This document shows positions 1 to 10,154 of a stretch of 64,000 nucleotides of DNA, piece by piece (the stretch's first letter is position 1; each line of letters starts with the position of its first letter). The position numbers were made by a program, and so were the translations under genes. Source of the DNA: Medicago truncatula (lineage: Eukaryota > Streptophyta > Magnoliopsida > Fabales > Fabaceae); contig NC_053042.1 of assembly GCF_003473485.1 (NCBI RefSeq), forward strand, positions 15,396,501-15,460,500, written 5' to 3'. The notes beneath the pieces are model-generated. The model saw only the letters and a program-made list of their open reading frames with translations. It was not told the DNA's origin and made no database searches.

Positions 1-711
1 CAATTTTTTGTACCGTTAGATCATATAAACCTACAAATCTTATCATGATCTTTAAACACCAAATCTAACCCATCTAGTCTAGCACTCCCATTTACTCTCT
101 CTATTCCTTATCTTCCAGATTTCCACAGAGGCAAGCAGTAAAACCTCTTGCAATGATAGACATGCGTGGTAATATGGCAGGCTTTCTTTGAGTTTTGAAT
201 TTTTTCATTGTAAAAGAAACCATGAAAACTTGCTTCAGCCTTGCAAATGGTGTTTCTATGATATGGAGAAGTAGTAGTGGCAGGGATTGGGAGTTGAGAT
301 TTTGAATGAAAGGCTTATTGTGTATTTTATTGTGGTTCCATGTTTCGATTATCACTTCCTATTTGATGCCTCTGAATTCCATATTCAAAATCATATTGAT
401 TTAATGCTTTCGTATGTAGCAATAGCCCATACTCATAGGGTACAATAAGTTGAGTTTGATTCAGAAAACATGGTTCAATAAGGCTGTTGTCTGGAATTTA
501 GTTCTTACTTCCAAACTATTTCATGATTAGCATTAAGCTTTCAAACAATTTGAAAGAGAATGGAACTAAAGTCTAAAAGAGAATGCTTGCAACGATAAAC
601 AGATGAAGTTGATATATTTTATTTGGTGCAGATGGACTATGGTAAGAATTGGTAGCTGATTTAATCTAATGGTTAAAAAAAGTGGTCCATCTTGGACTAA
701 AACGTCACCTA
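1..711. other. AT-rich intergenic sequence, left edge
   Basis: I see no supported gene here. A short open frame on the - strand (101-355) has no recognisable motif and looks like chance. The sequence has no counterpart elsewhere in the window and lies outside the duplicated block that begins near 712. Confidence 0.5.
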
Positions 712-737
712 GTTGTAAGCATTTTGAGTTTTATATA

Positions 738-1509
738 GGCTAAAGTGTACTTTTCCCCCCTAACTTTCAAAAACTTGCAATTTTGACCCCCTAAGTACAA
801 AAACTACAATTTTGATCCTCTATTTAGCTCATCTGCAACTTTGATCCTTTTTGTCAATTTTGACCGGTCAATGCCTACGTGGCATGCCATGTGTGTAACT
901 AATGAATTAAAAAAAAATAAAAAACCATATAATCATTTTTTAAATTCAATAAATGAAAAATGAAATTTAAAAAATAAAAAAAAATCTGGAAAAAAAAATA
1001 AAAAATACAAGGAGATGAAGAAATTAAAAAAAAATGATTAGGGGTAGGAAAAAATGTAATTAATCTGTCACAATCTTAAAAGAACGTTTGGTCAAGCTTG
1101 TGTGTTCAGATTGTGGGGAACAAAGGCTTTCTTCTTGTTCTTGCTCTGATGAGATCACTTCCAATCGAAATTCATGCTATTTTGAGGTAGGAAGTATTGG
1201 CAGAGTCTCATTTCTTATTGAGAATGAAAAGAATGAGACAAACCCATTTTCCTGATTTTTTTTTCATTTTTATTTTTCATTTTTCATTTATTTAATTTAA
1301 AAAATAATTATATGATTTTTTAATTTTTTTAATTCATTAATTACACACGTGGCTGGCATGCCACGTAGGCATTGACAGGTCAAAATTGACAAAAAGGATC
1401 AAAGTTGCAAATGGACTAAATTTTAGGTGGTCATGATTGTAGATTTTGTACTTAGGGGATCAAAATTGCAAGTTTTTAAAAGTTAGGGAGGAAAAAGTGA
1501 ACTTTAGCC
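738..1509. mobile_element. Non-autonomous MULE with long TIRs and a coding-like core
   Basis: The termini read GGCTAAAGTGTACTTTT on the left and, reverse-complemented, GGCTAAAGTTCACTTTT on the right. The inverted arms run for roughly 200 bp or more. Exact 9 bp duplications TTTTATATA flank it at 729-737 and 1510-1518, the size Mutator-like elements make. The matching spot in unit B (near 16366) has a single TTTTATATA and no element, so it is the empty site. The interior holds a 58-codon open frame described separately. Confidence 0.85.
1082..1255 (+). pseudogene. Possible captured gene fragment inside the MULE
   Basis: This is a 57-codon open frame without an ATG, in the less AT-rich core of the element at 738-1509. 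It encodes a cysteine-containing stretch (LVCSDCGEQ, then SCSCSDE) ending in a TGA that overlaps the start of the right arm. The composition looks like coding sequence, unlike the arms. MULEs that carry host gene pieces are well known (Pack-MULEs). I do not recognise the parent gene, and the fragment could be chance. Confidence 0.4.
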
Positions 1510-1811
1510 TTTTATATATTGAATAACTTTTGTTTGGTAGACGGAGAAAATGACAATAGTTATTGGAAATTCACACGCAAATAAAAAAATTGAGGTTCAA
1601 ATTGCACTTAAGGCGTTCGGCCTAGAACTTTTGACATTTTTGCCAATTGAATCGTGAACTGTGGATTATATAATGAATGGTTTTAATAGAGTAATGAAAG
1701 ATAAGATAAAGTAGATATTTTAAGCATAAATGATTTTTAAAAAAAATTCTTTTTTTGTGGCTCAGCTAAAATCGTTACCTCCCCCTATTACTCCAACCTC
1801 ATGTTTCTGAT

Positions 1812-1967
1812 CAAAACCACCATAATAAGTCCAAGTCTTCAACTTGAAGACAAAAGTGGAAGACTTCAATGAGAATACAAAACCACCATAATAAGTCTAA
1901 GTTTTCAACTTTAAGACAAAAGTGGAAGACTTTAATGAGAATACAAAACCACCATAATAAGTCTGAG
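1812..1967 (+). repeat. 66 bp tandem repeat in the RLK1 promoter
   Basis: A 66 bp unit starting CAAAACCACCATAATAAGTC begins at 1812 and 1878, and a partial third copy begins at 1944. The homologous promoters of RLK2, RLK3 and RLK4 carry the unit once, so the expansion is private to RLK1. Confidence 0.85.
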
Positions 1968-2006
1968 CCCTCACTATGACAAATGGGAACATCAATTACA
2001 AAGCAT

Positions 2007-2014
2007 TATAAATA
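2007..2014 (+). promoter_or_regulatory. TATA box, RLK1
   Basis: TATAAATA lies 107 bp upstream of the RLK1 ATG. The same box in the same surroundings (ATAAATATCACCT) lies before RLK2 (10043), RLK3 (16949) and RLK4 (24650). RLK5 has one at 29065 in a different promoter. Confidence 0.6.
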
Positions 2015-2120
2015 TCACCTACATCTCCCATTATAATGCATTCATCATAATATAAGTGTCTAGTTCAATTATATATATTTCAGTAAATGCCAATAATTTC
2101 ATTGTGTTGAAATTTCCAAA

Positions 2121-5048
2121 ATGCTTCAAAGAAATAAGCTATTACCAATGTCGTGTCTTATTTTGTTCTTCTATGTGTTTGTAATTGCCACATCCACATC
2201 ACCTCATGCTGCAAGAAAAAACCAAGGTAGTGAGGTTGATGCTCTGTTGAAATGGAAGGCAAGCCTTGACAACCACAGCAGGGCATTGCTCTCTTCATGG
2301 ATTGGCAATAATCCTTGTAGTAGTTGGGAAGGAATCACGTGTGATTATCAATCAAAATCCATCAACATGATAAATCTCACCAATATTGGACTAAAAGGTA
2401 CGCTTCAAACTCTCAATTTCTCATCACTTACAAAAATCCACACCTTAGTTTTAACAAACAACTTCTTGCACGGAGTTGTTCCACACCATATTGGAGAGAT
2501 GTCTAGTCTAAAAACTCTTGATTTGTCGGTTAACAATCTCGCTGAGTCAATCCCACCATCCATAGGTAATTTGATTAATTTAGATACTATTGACCTTTCA
2601 CAAAATACTCTCTCTGGACCAATTCCTTTCACTATCGGAAATTTAACGAAACTAAGTGAATTGTATTTTTATTCAAATGCTCTCACTGGACAAATTCCAC
2701 CTTCCATAGGTAACTTGATCAATTTGGATACTATTTACCTTAATGAAAAGTCTCTCTGGACCAATTCCTTCCACTGTTGGAAATATGACAAAACTCCGTA
2801 AATTATATCTTTTCTCAAATTCTTTCCGTGAGAATATTCCAACAGAAATGAATAGGCTTACAGATTTGGAAGTACTCCATTTATCTGATAATAATTTTGT
2901 TGGTCATTTACCTCACAATATTTGTAACGGTGGGAAGTTAAAAATGTTCACTGTTGCACTTAACCAGTTCACAGGCCTAGTTCCAGAGAGTTTGAAGAAT
3001 TGCTCAAGCCTTACGAGAGTGAGACTTCAACAAAACCAACTGACTGGAAATATAACAGACAGCTTTGGTGTGTATCCAAATTTGGAATACATGGATTTGA
3101 GTGATAATAATTTTTATGGTCATCTTTCTCCAAATTGGGGAAAGTGCAAGAATCTCACAAGCCTAAAAATCTCCAACAATAATTTGACAGGAAGCATACC
3201 ACCAGAACTAGGCAGAGCAACAAATTTACAGGAGCTTAACTTGTCTTCAAACCATCTAATGCGAAAAATTCCAAAGGAGTTAGAAAACTTATCTTTGTTG
3301 ATCAAACTCTCGTTAAGTAACAATCATCTTTATGGAGAAGTTCCAGTACAAATTGCATCATTGCATCAACTAACTGCATTGGAGCTTGCAACAAATAATT
3401 TGAGTGGATTCATCCCTGAAAAACTTGGTATGTTGTCTATGTTATTGCAGTTAAATTTGAGCCAAAATAAGTTTGAGGGGAACATTCCTGTTGAGTTTGG
3501 CCAATTGAATGTTATTGAAAACCTTGATCTTAGTGGGAATTCTATGAATGGAACCATACCAGCAATGCTTGGCCAGTTAAATCACTTAGAAACATTGAAT
3601 CTCTCACATAACAATCTCTCTGGTACCATTCCCTTAAGCTTTGTTGATATGTTAAGCTTGACAACTGTTGATATATCTTACAACCAGTTGGAGGGTCCGA
3701 CTCCAAACATTACAGCTTTCGAAAGAGCTCCAATTGAAGCACTGAGAAATAACAAAGGCTTGTGTGGTAATGTTTCTGGCCTAGAGCCTTGCTCAACATC
3801 GGGTGGCACCTTTCATAGTCATAATACTAACAAAATTTTGGTGCTAGTTCTATCCCTCACTCTCGGCCCTCTATTGTTAGCATTGATTGTTTATGGGATC
3901 TCATACCTTTTTTGTCGAACTTCAAGCACAAAAGAATACAAGCCTGCACAAGAATTGAAAATTGAAAATCTATTTGAAATATGGAGCTTTGATGGAAAAA
4001 TGGTGTACGAGAACATAATCGAAGCCACAGAAGATTTTGACAACAAGCATCTCATTGGGGTTGGAGGACATGGAAATGTTTACAAAGCAGAACTGCCTAC
4101 AGGTCAAGTTGTAGCTGTGAAGAAACTTCACTCATTACAAAATGAAGAAATGCCAAATAGGAAAGCTTTCACAAATGAGATCCATGCTTTGACAGAAATT
4201 CGACATCGCAACATTGTGAGGTTATACGGCTTTTGTTCACATCGACTACACTCATTTTTGGTTTATGAATTCTTGGCGAAGGGTAGCATGGACAACATTT
4301 TGAAGGACAATGAACAAGCTGGCGAATTTGATTGGAATAAGAGGGTGAATATCATTAAAGATGTAGCTAATGCTTTATGCTATCTGCATCATGATTGTTC
4401 CCCTCCTATTGTTCATCGAGATATATCCAGCAAGAATGTTATTTTGGATTTGGAATATGTAGCTCATGTCTCAGATTTTGGAACATCTAAGTTTCTAAAT
4501 CCCAATTCGTCCAATATGACTTCTTTTGCAGGCACCTTTGGATATGCTGCTCCAGGTCAATTCCTTTTCATTCTTTTTTTTTTTTATATTAATTAAGGTT
4601 ATAATATTTGTAGTTTATCTTTAGTAGTTACATGTAAAATAGAGTTATAACACAATTGTCTACTCTACATTTCATGTTTTGTTTATGGAATTATATTTTA
4701 CACACGATAACTCTTCTTTGAATGTTTACAGAACTTGCATACACAATGGAAGTAAATGAGAAATGTGATGTGTTTAGTTTTGGGATATTAACCTTGGAAA
4801 TGCTTTTTGGAAAGCACCCTGGAGATATTGTAACTTATTTGTGGCAACAACCTTCGCAAAGTGTTACGGACCTGAGACTTGATACAATGCCATTGATAGA
4901 TAAGTTGGACCAGCGTCTCCCTCATCCCACAAAAACCATTGTTCAAGAGGTGGCATCGATGATAAGGATTGCAGTTGCTTGCTTAACTGAAAGCCCACAT
5001 TCTCGCCCTACTATGGAGCAGGTCTGCAGGCAGTTTTTAATGTCATAA
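2121..5048 (+). pseudogene. RLK1: MIK2-like LRR receptor kinase, frameshifted
   Basis: This encodes a plasma-membrane LRR receptor kinase in two exons, 2121-4555 and 4732-5048 (phase 1, GT-AG intron). It has a signal peptide, an LRRNT_2 cap (WEGITC), about 18 LRRs plus a partial one, a transmembrane helix near 3835-3912, and a kinase with [16 protein letters not shown] and DFG. Around 2743-2750 the frame shifts: compared with the matching LRR in RLK2 and RLK5, two bases are missing, so the first frame stops at 2801. The downstream frame is open and starts at an internal ATG at 2743, but a product from there would lack a signal peptide. It is probably a recent pseudogene. A sequencing error is possible and would restore a full receptor. 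Confidence 0.8.
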
Positions 5049-6080
5049 TCATCTTCAAATATATAGTGTCTCATACATATAGCCTGAATGTTGTTTTCAC
5101 CAAATATGCTTCGATACTACTTCATTGTATCCTATTTGTAAAACTCTTAGTTTGTATTGTAAATCATTTGAACTTGGGTTGCATTATCAAATTTTATGCT
5201 CAGTCAGCATGGGATTATAAATTTATAGTTTAAAGCACATAAATGGAATCTAGTACGCACAAAAAACCTATTTCCAAATCATAAATGGAATCTAACTATG
5301 AATTGTATGTTACACAATTAATGAAAATATGACATTAAGCTTAAACATGTGATATACCATCCACAAAAACATAAGTTGATTAATCGTATCCAAACTTCAA
5401 AATAATTCACGATTCAAGTCATCAATCAAAATGACAACAGTGACCGGCTACACTGCGCTCAAGTGTTCAACCCCTAAAAAATCATAATCTGTAATAATAA
5501 ATTGAGATTCATGTTGCAGTTCAACAATCAAACAGAAAGAATTGAGATCCATGCTGCTATTCATGTCAAATTAGATACAACCAGAATGTACTGTAAAATA
5601 TTTATAAACATGGTTGTGATGAATTTTGGCTTGATGTCTTCTCTCATTATATATTCCTTCATGAATAGTACAAACTCAGTAGCTACAATTAATGACTTAA
5701 TCACTATTACCAATACAAAAGTATTATGATTTGAATTCTAATCCTAATCACATACAATTAGTAACTTACTAAATTATACAAAATATAAAGAAAACTAATG
5801 ATGACAGATCCCCTTATTGACAAGTACATGTTGTAGAACAAGATAAGAGGTGAATATATATAACTACACTGTGAGTTCAAAAAAAGGGACCATAACAGAA
5901 TGCAAATTATTTCGTTGATGACACTCCACTGTGATAAACTTCTTTTAAAATATAAATAAATAATCAAAATTCAACCAAATGTTCTCAATCCAATCATAAC
6001 GTAGCTGTGTAGTAAAAGAAGATAATTACCTCTCCCATAGCAAAAATGATGTATAGTAAATCAAATGATCTGATCCATTT
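5049..6080. other. Convergent spacer between RLK1 and PPR1
   Basis: These are AT-rich 3' flanks of two convergent genes. Parts recur at 19790-20545 and 37570-38447, beside PPR2 and PPR3, so the spacer was duplicated with the genes. I support no gene or structured element in it. Confidence 0.6.
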
Positions 6081-8206
6081 TCACCAGTACCCTTTGCACG
6101 AGCAAGATCCATTTTTGAATTGATGAAAGCGACTTGAATCTCTGAGTATGATCTCATGTTCAACAATCATGGATATATAGGTTATGGCACTATGAAAATC
6201 TCCACAGATGCGTAAATTCTTAGTGATTCGAATAGGTGCACCTGGGGGTAGTGTTAGGATGGCATAGGCAAGAGCCAACTTCTCACTGTGTTCTGAAAGC
6301 TGGTCACCCTTTTCTTCATCATCCACATCATGAAGAGAAAAGTTTGCCTTAATGCGCTTAATCAAATCTGCCAGTGTTTCATATATCTTCTGAGATTGTA
6401 AGTGAGTTCTGTCTCCCACGTAAAACGTTTCCATACCTTTCCTTCCTTTGACCCAGCTCCAACCAGGTATTTTCTTGATTCCAGTACGTTTCATCAAATA
6501 TCCAATCCTCGCCACATCTTTCCAGCGTCTGGCATTAGCATAGATGTTTGAAAGCAATGTATATGTCCCATCATTGTCGGCCTTCAATTCTAACAGTTTT
6601 TTCGCCGCAAATTCTGCAAGTTCCTCGTTTGAGTGTATCCTACAAGCACTAAGCAAGGCAATCCACACTACTGGTGTTGGTTCTATCGGCATATCATTAA
6701 TGAGTCTCATAGCTTCACCTAGACGACCAGCTCGACCCAAAAGATCAACCATACAAGCATAATGCTCTACTCCAGGATCAACCCCAAAATCCTTGCTCAT
6801 TCTATAAAAACAAATCGATTCCACGATCCACCATTCCCGAATGACTACAAGCATAAAGCACAACAAGAAAGGTTATGCCATCAAGCACTAGAGCCTCTTT
6901 CCTCATCTCATCAAAAACACGAAAAGCATCTTCGCTGCGCCCATGCATGCCATACCCGGTGAGTAGCGAGGTCCACGAGACGGCATTTCTTTTTGACATG
7001 CTGTCGAAAACTACTTGGGCAGTATCTACATCTCCGGATTTGGAATACATGTCTATGAGACAATTAGCCACAAACAAAACATCTGAATTGCTATGACTTC
7101 TTCGCAATACATGAGCATGAATTTGCTTACCAAATTTCAATGCTGACAAACGAGCACAGGACATGAGCACACAAGATATAGTAAAATCATTAGGAACTAT
7201 GCAGTTATCAATTTTAAACATTTCAGAGAAAAGTTGCAGGGCATGATTTGCATCACCATGCTGAGCATAACCTCCAATCATCACAGTCCAAGTCACCACA
7301 TCCCTATCTTTAGGACATATTTCATCAAACATAGCACGAGCCACTTCTAAACTCTTGCATTTAGCATACATATCAATTAGAGCATTAATCACCGCCAAAT
7401 CATCATTATCATCATTATGCTCCCCCTTGAGAATAAATTTAACTGAATAACAATGAGTTTCTTTTCCATGAAGCAAAGCTCCAACAGACGCACAAGCAGA
7501 AAGCAAAGACATGAGCTTAACCACATTAGGACGACAACGACATCCACACATTTTCCGAAACACATCCATTGCTTCACAACCAAATCCTCTCTGAGCATAC
7601 CCAGAAATAACAGAACTCCAAGTAACAACATCCAACTCAATTTTCTCTTCCCTCATTTTCCCAAACAAAGAAAGAGCATCCTCAAATCTACCATTTTGAG
7701 AATACCCGGTAACCATAGCATTCCAAGTAACAACATCCTTAAACCTCATCCTCTCAAAAACCTTACTAGCGTCTTCCATTTTCCCACATTTTGCATACAT
7801 ATCAACCAAAGCATTCCCAACAAAAAATCCTCAACCAAACCAGTTATAACACATAAACCATGAACTTGTTTCCCACATAACCCCAAACCAAGAAAACCAC
7901 TAACAGGAAGTATATTAACAACACCAACAGTATCCGGCAAAATCCCATACCCAACCGTCATTTCCCTAAAAAGAAAAACAGCATCATTCGGAACAAAACA
8001 ATGCGAATAAACAGAAACAATCGAATTCCACGACACCGAAATAAGAGGAGACCGTGTATAATGTATTGTTGATGAAGTAGTTTTGCTTGGATTATAGATT
8101 CGCATTGCTGTTTTGAAATTTACGAAGAAGAATGATATAAGAGGAGATTATGTGTATTGATAAGTAGTGGTGGTTTTGAGTTGAACGGAGGGAAACGTGA
8201 GAGCAT
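6081..8206 (-). pseudogene. PPR1: broken DYW-type PPR gene
   Basis: This is a paralogue of the intact PPR3 (38448-41009). Lesions relative to PPR3 are: an internal loss of about 420 bp near 8040; a 1 bp deletion near 7826; a 1 bp insertion in an A run near 6806 that splits the reading frame at the DLF-YRMS position; a 21 bp in-frame deletion near 6345; and a CGDCHS to CGDFHS change near 6205 that removes a DYW zinc ligand. The first two are shared with PPR2. The C-terminal half still encodes the PPR E region and ends in CSCKGYW. It is unlikely to make a functional RNA editing factor. Confidence 0.9.
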
Positions 8207-8599
8207 GCTAGCTTTTTCATAAAAAGGCAGATCATAAAGTTTTTTCAATGCTGTTGTTACTTGAATTCATTTATCACTTTTTTCATTATGGACAAAACTA
8301 AGTACAAGCCTTGCAAGTAAGCTGCTACTATTGAAGACTTGTGAAGCAAGCTTCCCATTCTCTCCTTCAACTTTCTGTACAACCATTCAATTCATTGGTT
8401 GATGTGTATACAGTTGAAAAGCACTAATGTTGTAACCAAAACTCCAAATGTTTCAATTATCACCGAATTTCTTTAAAAGGTAATTTGCAATCCTTCATTT
8501 GCAGATTCTTGAAGTTTCTATTTGCTAGCATGTACTACATGGCGTATTTAATGAAATAGACAAATAGTTAAATTTGGTGCTACAAACTTGTTCAAAATG

Positions 8600-8822
8600 A
8601 ATGAGTGATCAACACATTGTCGATTCATTTTGTAGGTGTGATGTTTTTAGTTATGGGGTCATCTTATGGGAGCTCTTTACCAAGCAGGAACCCTGGAAAG
8701 AAGTGTATCTATATCGAGTTATTTATCATGTTGGTGAGGAGGATGGCCGTCTGGACATTCCAGACATTATGGCCCCTGATATTACTAATATTATTAGACA
8801 ATGTTTGAAGAAGCAAGTGTAA
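8600..8822 (+). pseudogene. Protein kinase C-lobe fragment, copy 1
   Basis: An exon-like piece follows a plausible acceptor (TTTTGTAG) near 8635. It encodes CDVFSYGVILWELFTKQEPW and continues through IPDIMAPDITNIIRQCLK to a TAA at 8820. This matches kinase subdomains IX-X as found in Raf-like or tyrosine-kinase-like plant kinases. The N-lobe and catalytic loop are absent nearby, so it is a fragment. A near-identical copy lies at 23084-23306. Confidence 0.7.
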
Positions 8823-10042
8823 TCTTTTAGGTGCAGAGCATTTTAATATTTATATGGTGTATGTAATGCAATTATCATGTCCTACATTAAAATGTTTTGC
8901 CACTAAAAGTAAACGCAATTACTCAAAATAGAATGTGAAATAACGAGCGTTCCGTAAATATATTGTTAGCAATCTGCAGTCTCTATAATGAATAGGAACT
9001 GGAAGTAAGTTGCAAGGAAAATAAAGTTCAATCCACCTACTATTTAATTTTCTTTTATTTGTTTCATTATCATACTTGTACATTTAATTTTCTTAATCTT
9101 TATTATTCACTGTATCAGGATTTATGGGCAAAAAGAAGATAAGAACCTTTGAAAGTCTTTTGCATACTTTGGAGGAGCATGCATTGCAACCACTCAGGTA
9201 CATTTTCTCAAGGATTTCAAGCATTCGAGACCTAGAATATCTATCAGTTTCTCGCAATTTGTGAATTTCAACTCCTCCAAACTCTCTACATTGGACAGCA
9301 TCCTCTCTAGTGTACTGCCTATATTAATCAGTCAGACCAAATTCTACCTCATTTTCCAACATATTTTCATGAGTGTAATTAGAACTTCGTCTCTAAACAT
9401 ATACTATACAAAAGTATTCACAAAATGGGTTATTAAGTTAAGGAACACTGTTTTGTTGGTGCAGTGGTTAGTGGAAATACCCAACATAATAATTGAAAGA
9501 GACCTTACACCCGTAACAGAAAATCCGTAAAAGATTACAACTTGATGCATGAAACGAATACCAAACATAATGTTAACTAAATGGAAAATCTACATTATAA
9601 GGTTGGACACAATGCAACAAGTCGGCAACAACCCGTGAACAACAGCAGAAAAATGTAGTACAAAAATCTATATTTAATTCATACTCTAAGAGAAATAAAA
9701 AATGCAGTACAAATTGTCTGTGAAGTTTACCTTGAAAAATGTTAAATAAAAAATGCAGTACAAATTGTCTGTGAGGTTTAAATTGCACTTACCGTGTTCG
9801 GCCTAGCAATTTCGACATTTTTTCCAATTGAATTATGAGTTGTGGATTATATAATGAATGGTTTTAATAGAGTAATGAAAGATAAGATAAGTCTTTCAAT
9901 GAATTAGTTTTTTTTTTATCTTTTTTTGTGGCCGCTATTACTCCAACCTCATGTTTCTGATCAAAACCACAATAAGTCTAAGTCTTCACCTTAAAGACAA
10001 AAGTCTTCACTATTACAAGTGGGAATATCAATTACAATGCAT
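8823..10042. other. Spacer upstream of RLK2
   Basis: No gene is supported. The sequence parallels 23307-24650 in unit B. Both contain a stretch after TGTATCAGGATTTATGGGC that may be another relic exon of the kinase fragment, and unit B has lost about 55 bp of it. Near 9660-9780 a segment containing AAAATGCAGTACAAATTGTC occurs twice in tandem. Confidence 0.5.
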
Positions 10043-10050
10043 TATAAATA
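10043..10050 (+). promoter_or_regulatory. TATA box, RLK2
   Basis: TATAAATA lies 105 bp upstream of the ATG, in the promoter context shared with RLK1, RLK3 and RLK4. Confidence 0.6.
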
Positions 10051-10154
10051 TCACCTAAATCTCCCATCATAATACAAGTGTCTAGTTCAATTATATATAT
10101 CTCAGTGCTTGCCAATAATTTCATTCTGTTGAAATTTCCAAAATACTTCAAAGA

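Noticed and set aside
2405..2632. Open frames on - inside the LRR genes
   Set aside because: They recur in every RLK copy as the antisense of repetitive LRR codons and have no features of their own.
7453..7863. Long open frames on + opposite the PPR genes (also 21937-22347 and 39840-40268)
   Set aside because: They are antisense to PPR coding sequence, occur at the same place in all three copies and have no domain; they are shadows.
8251..8500. Antisense open frame upstream of the kinase fragment (also 22741-22947)
   Set aside because: It is present in unit B as a 68-codon frame with no known domain and is not open throughout in unit A; evidence is insufficient.
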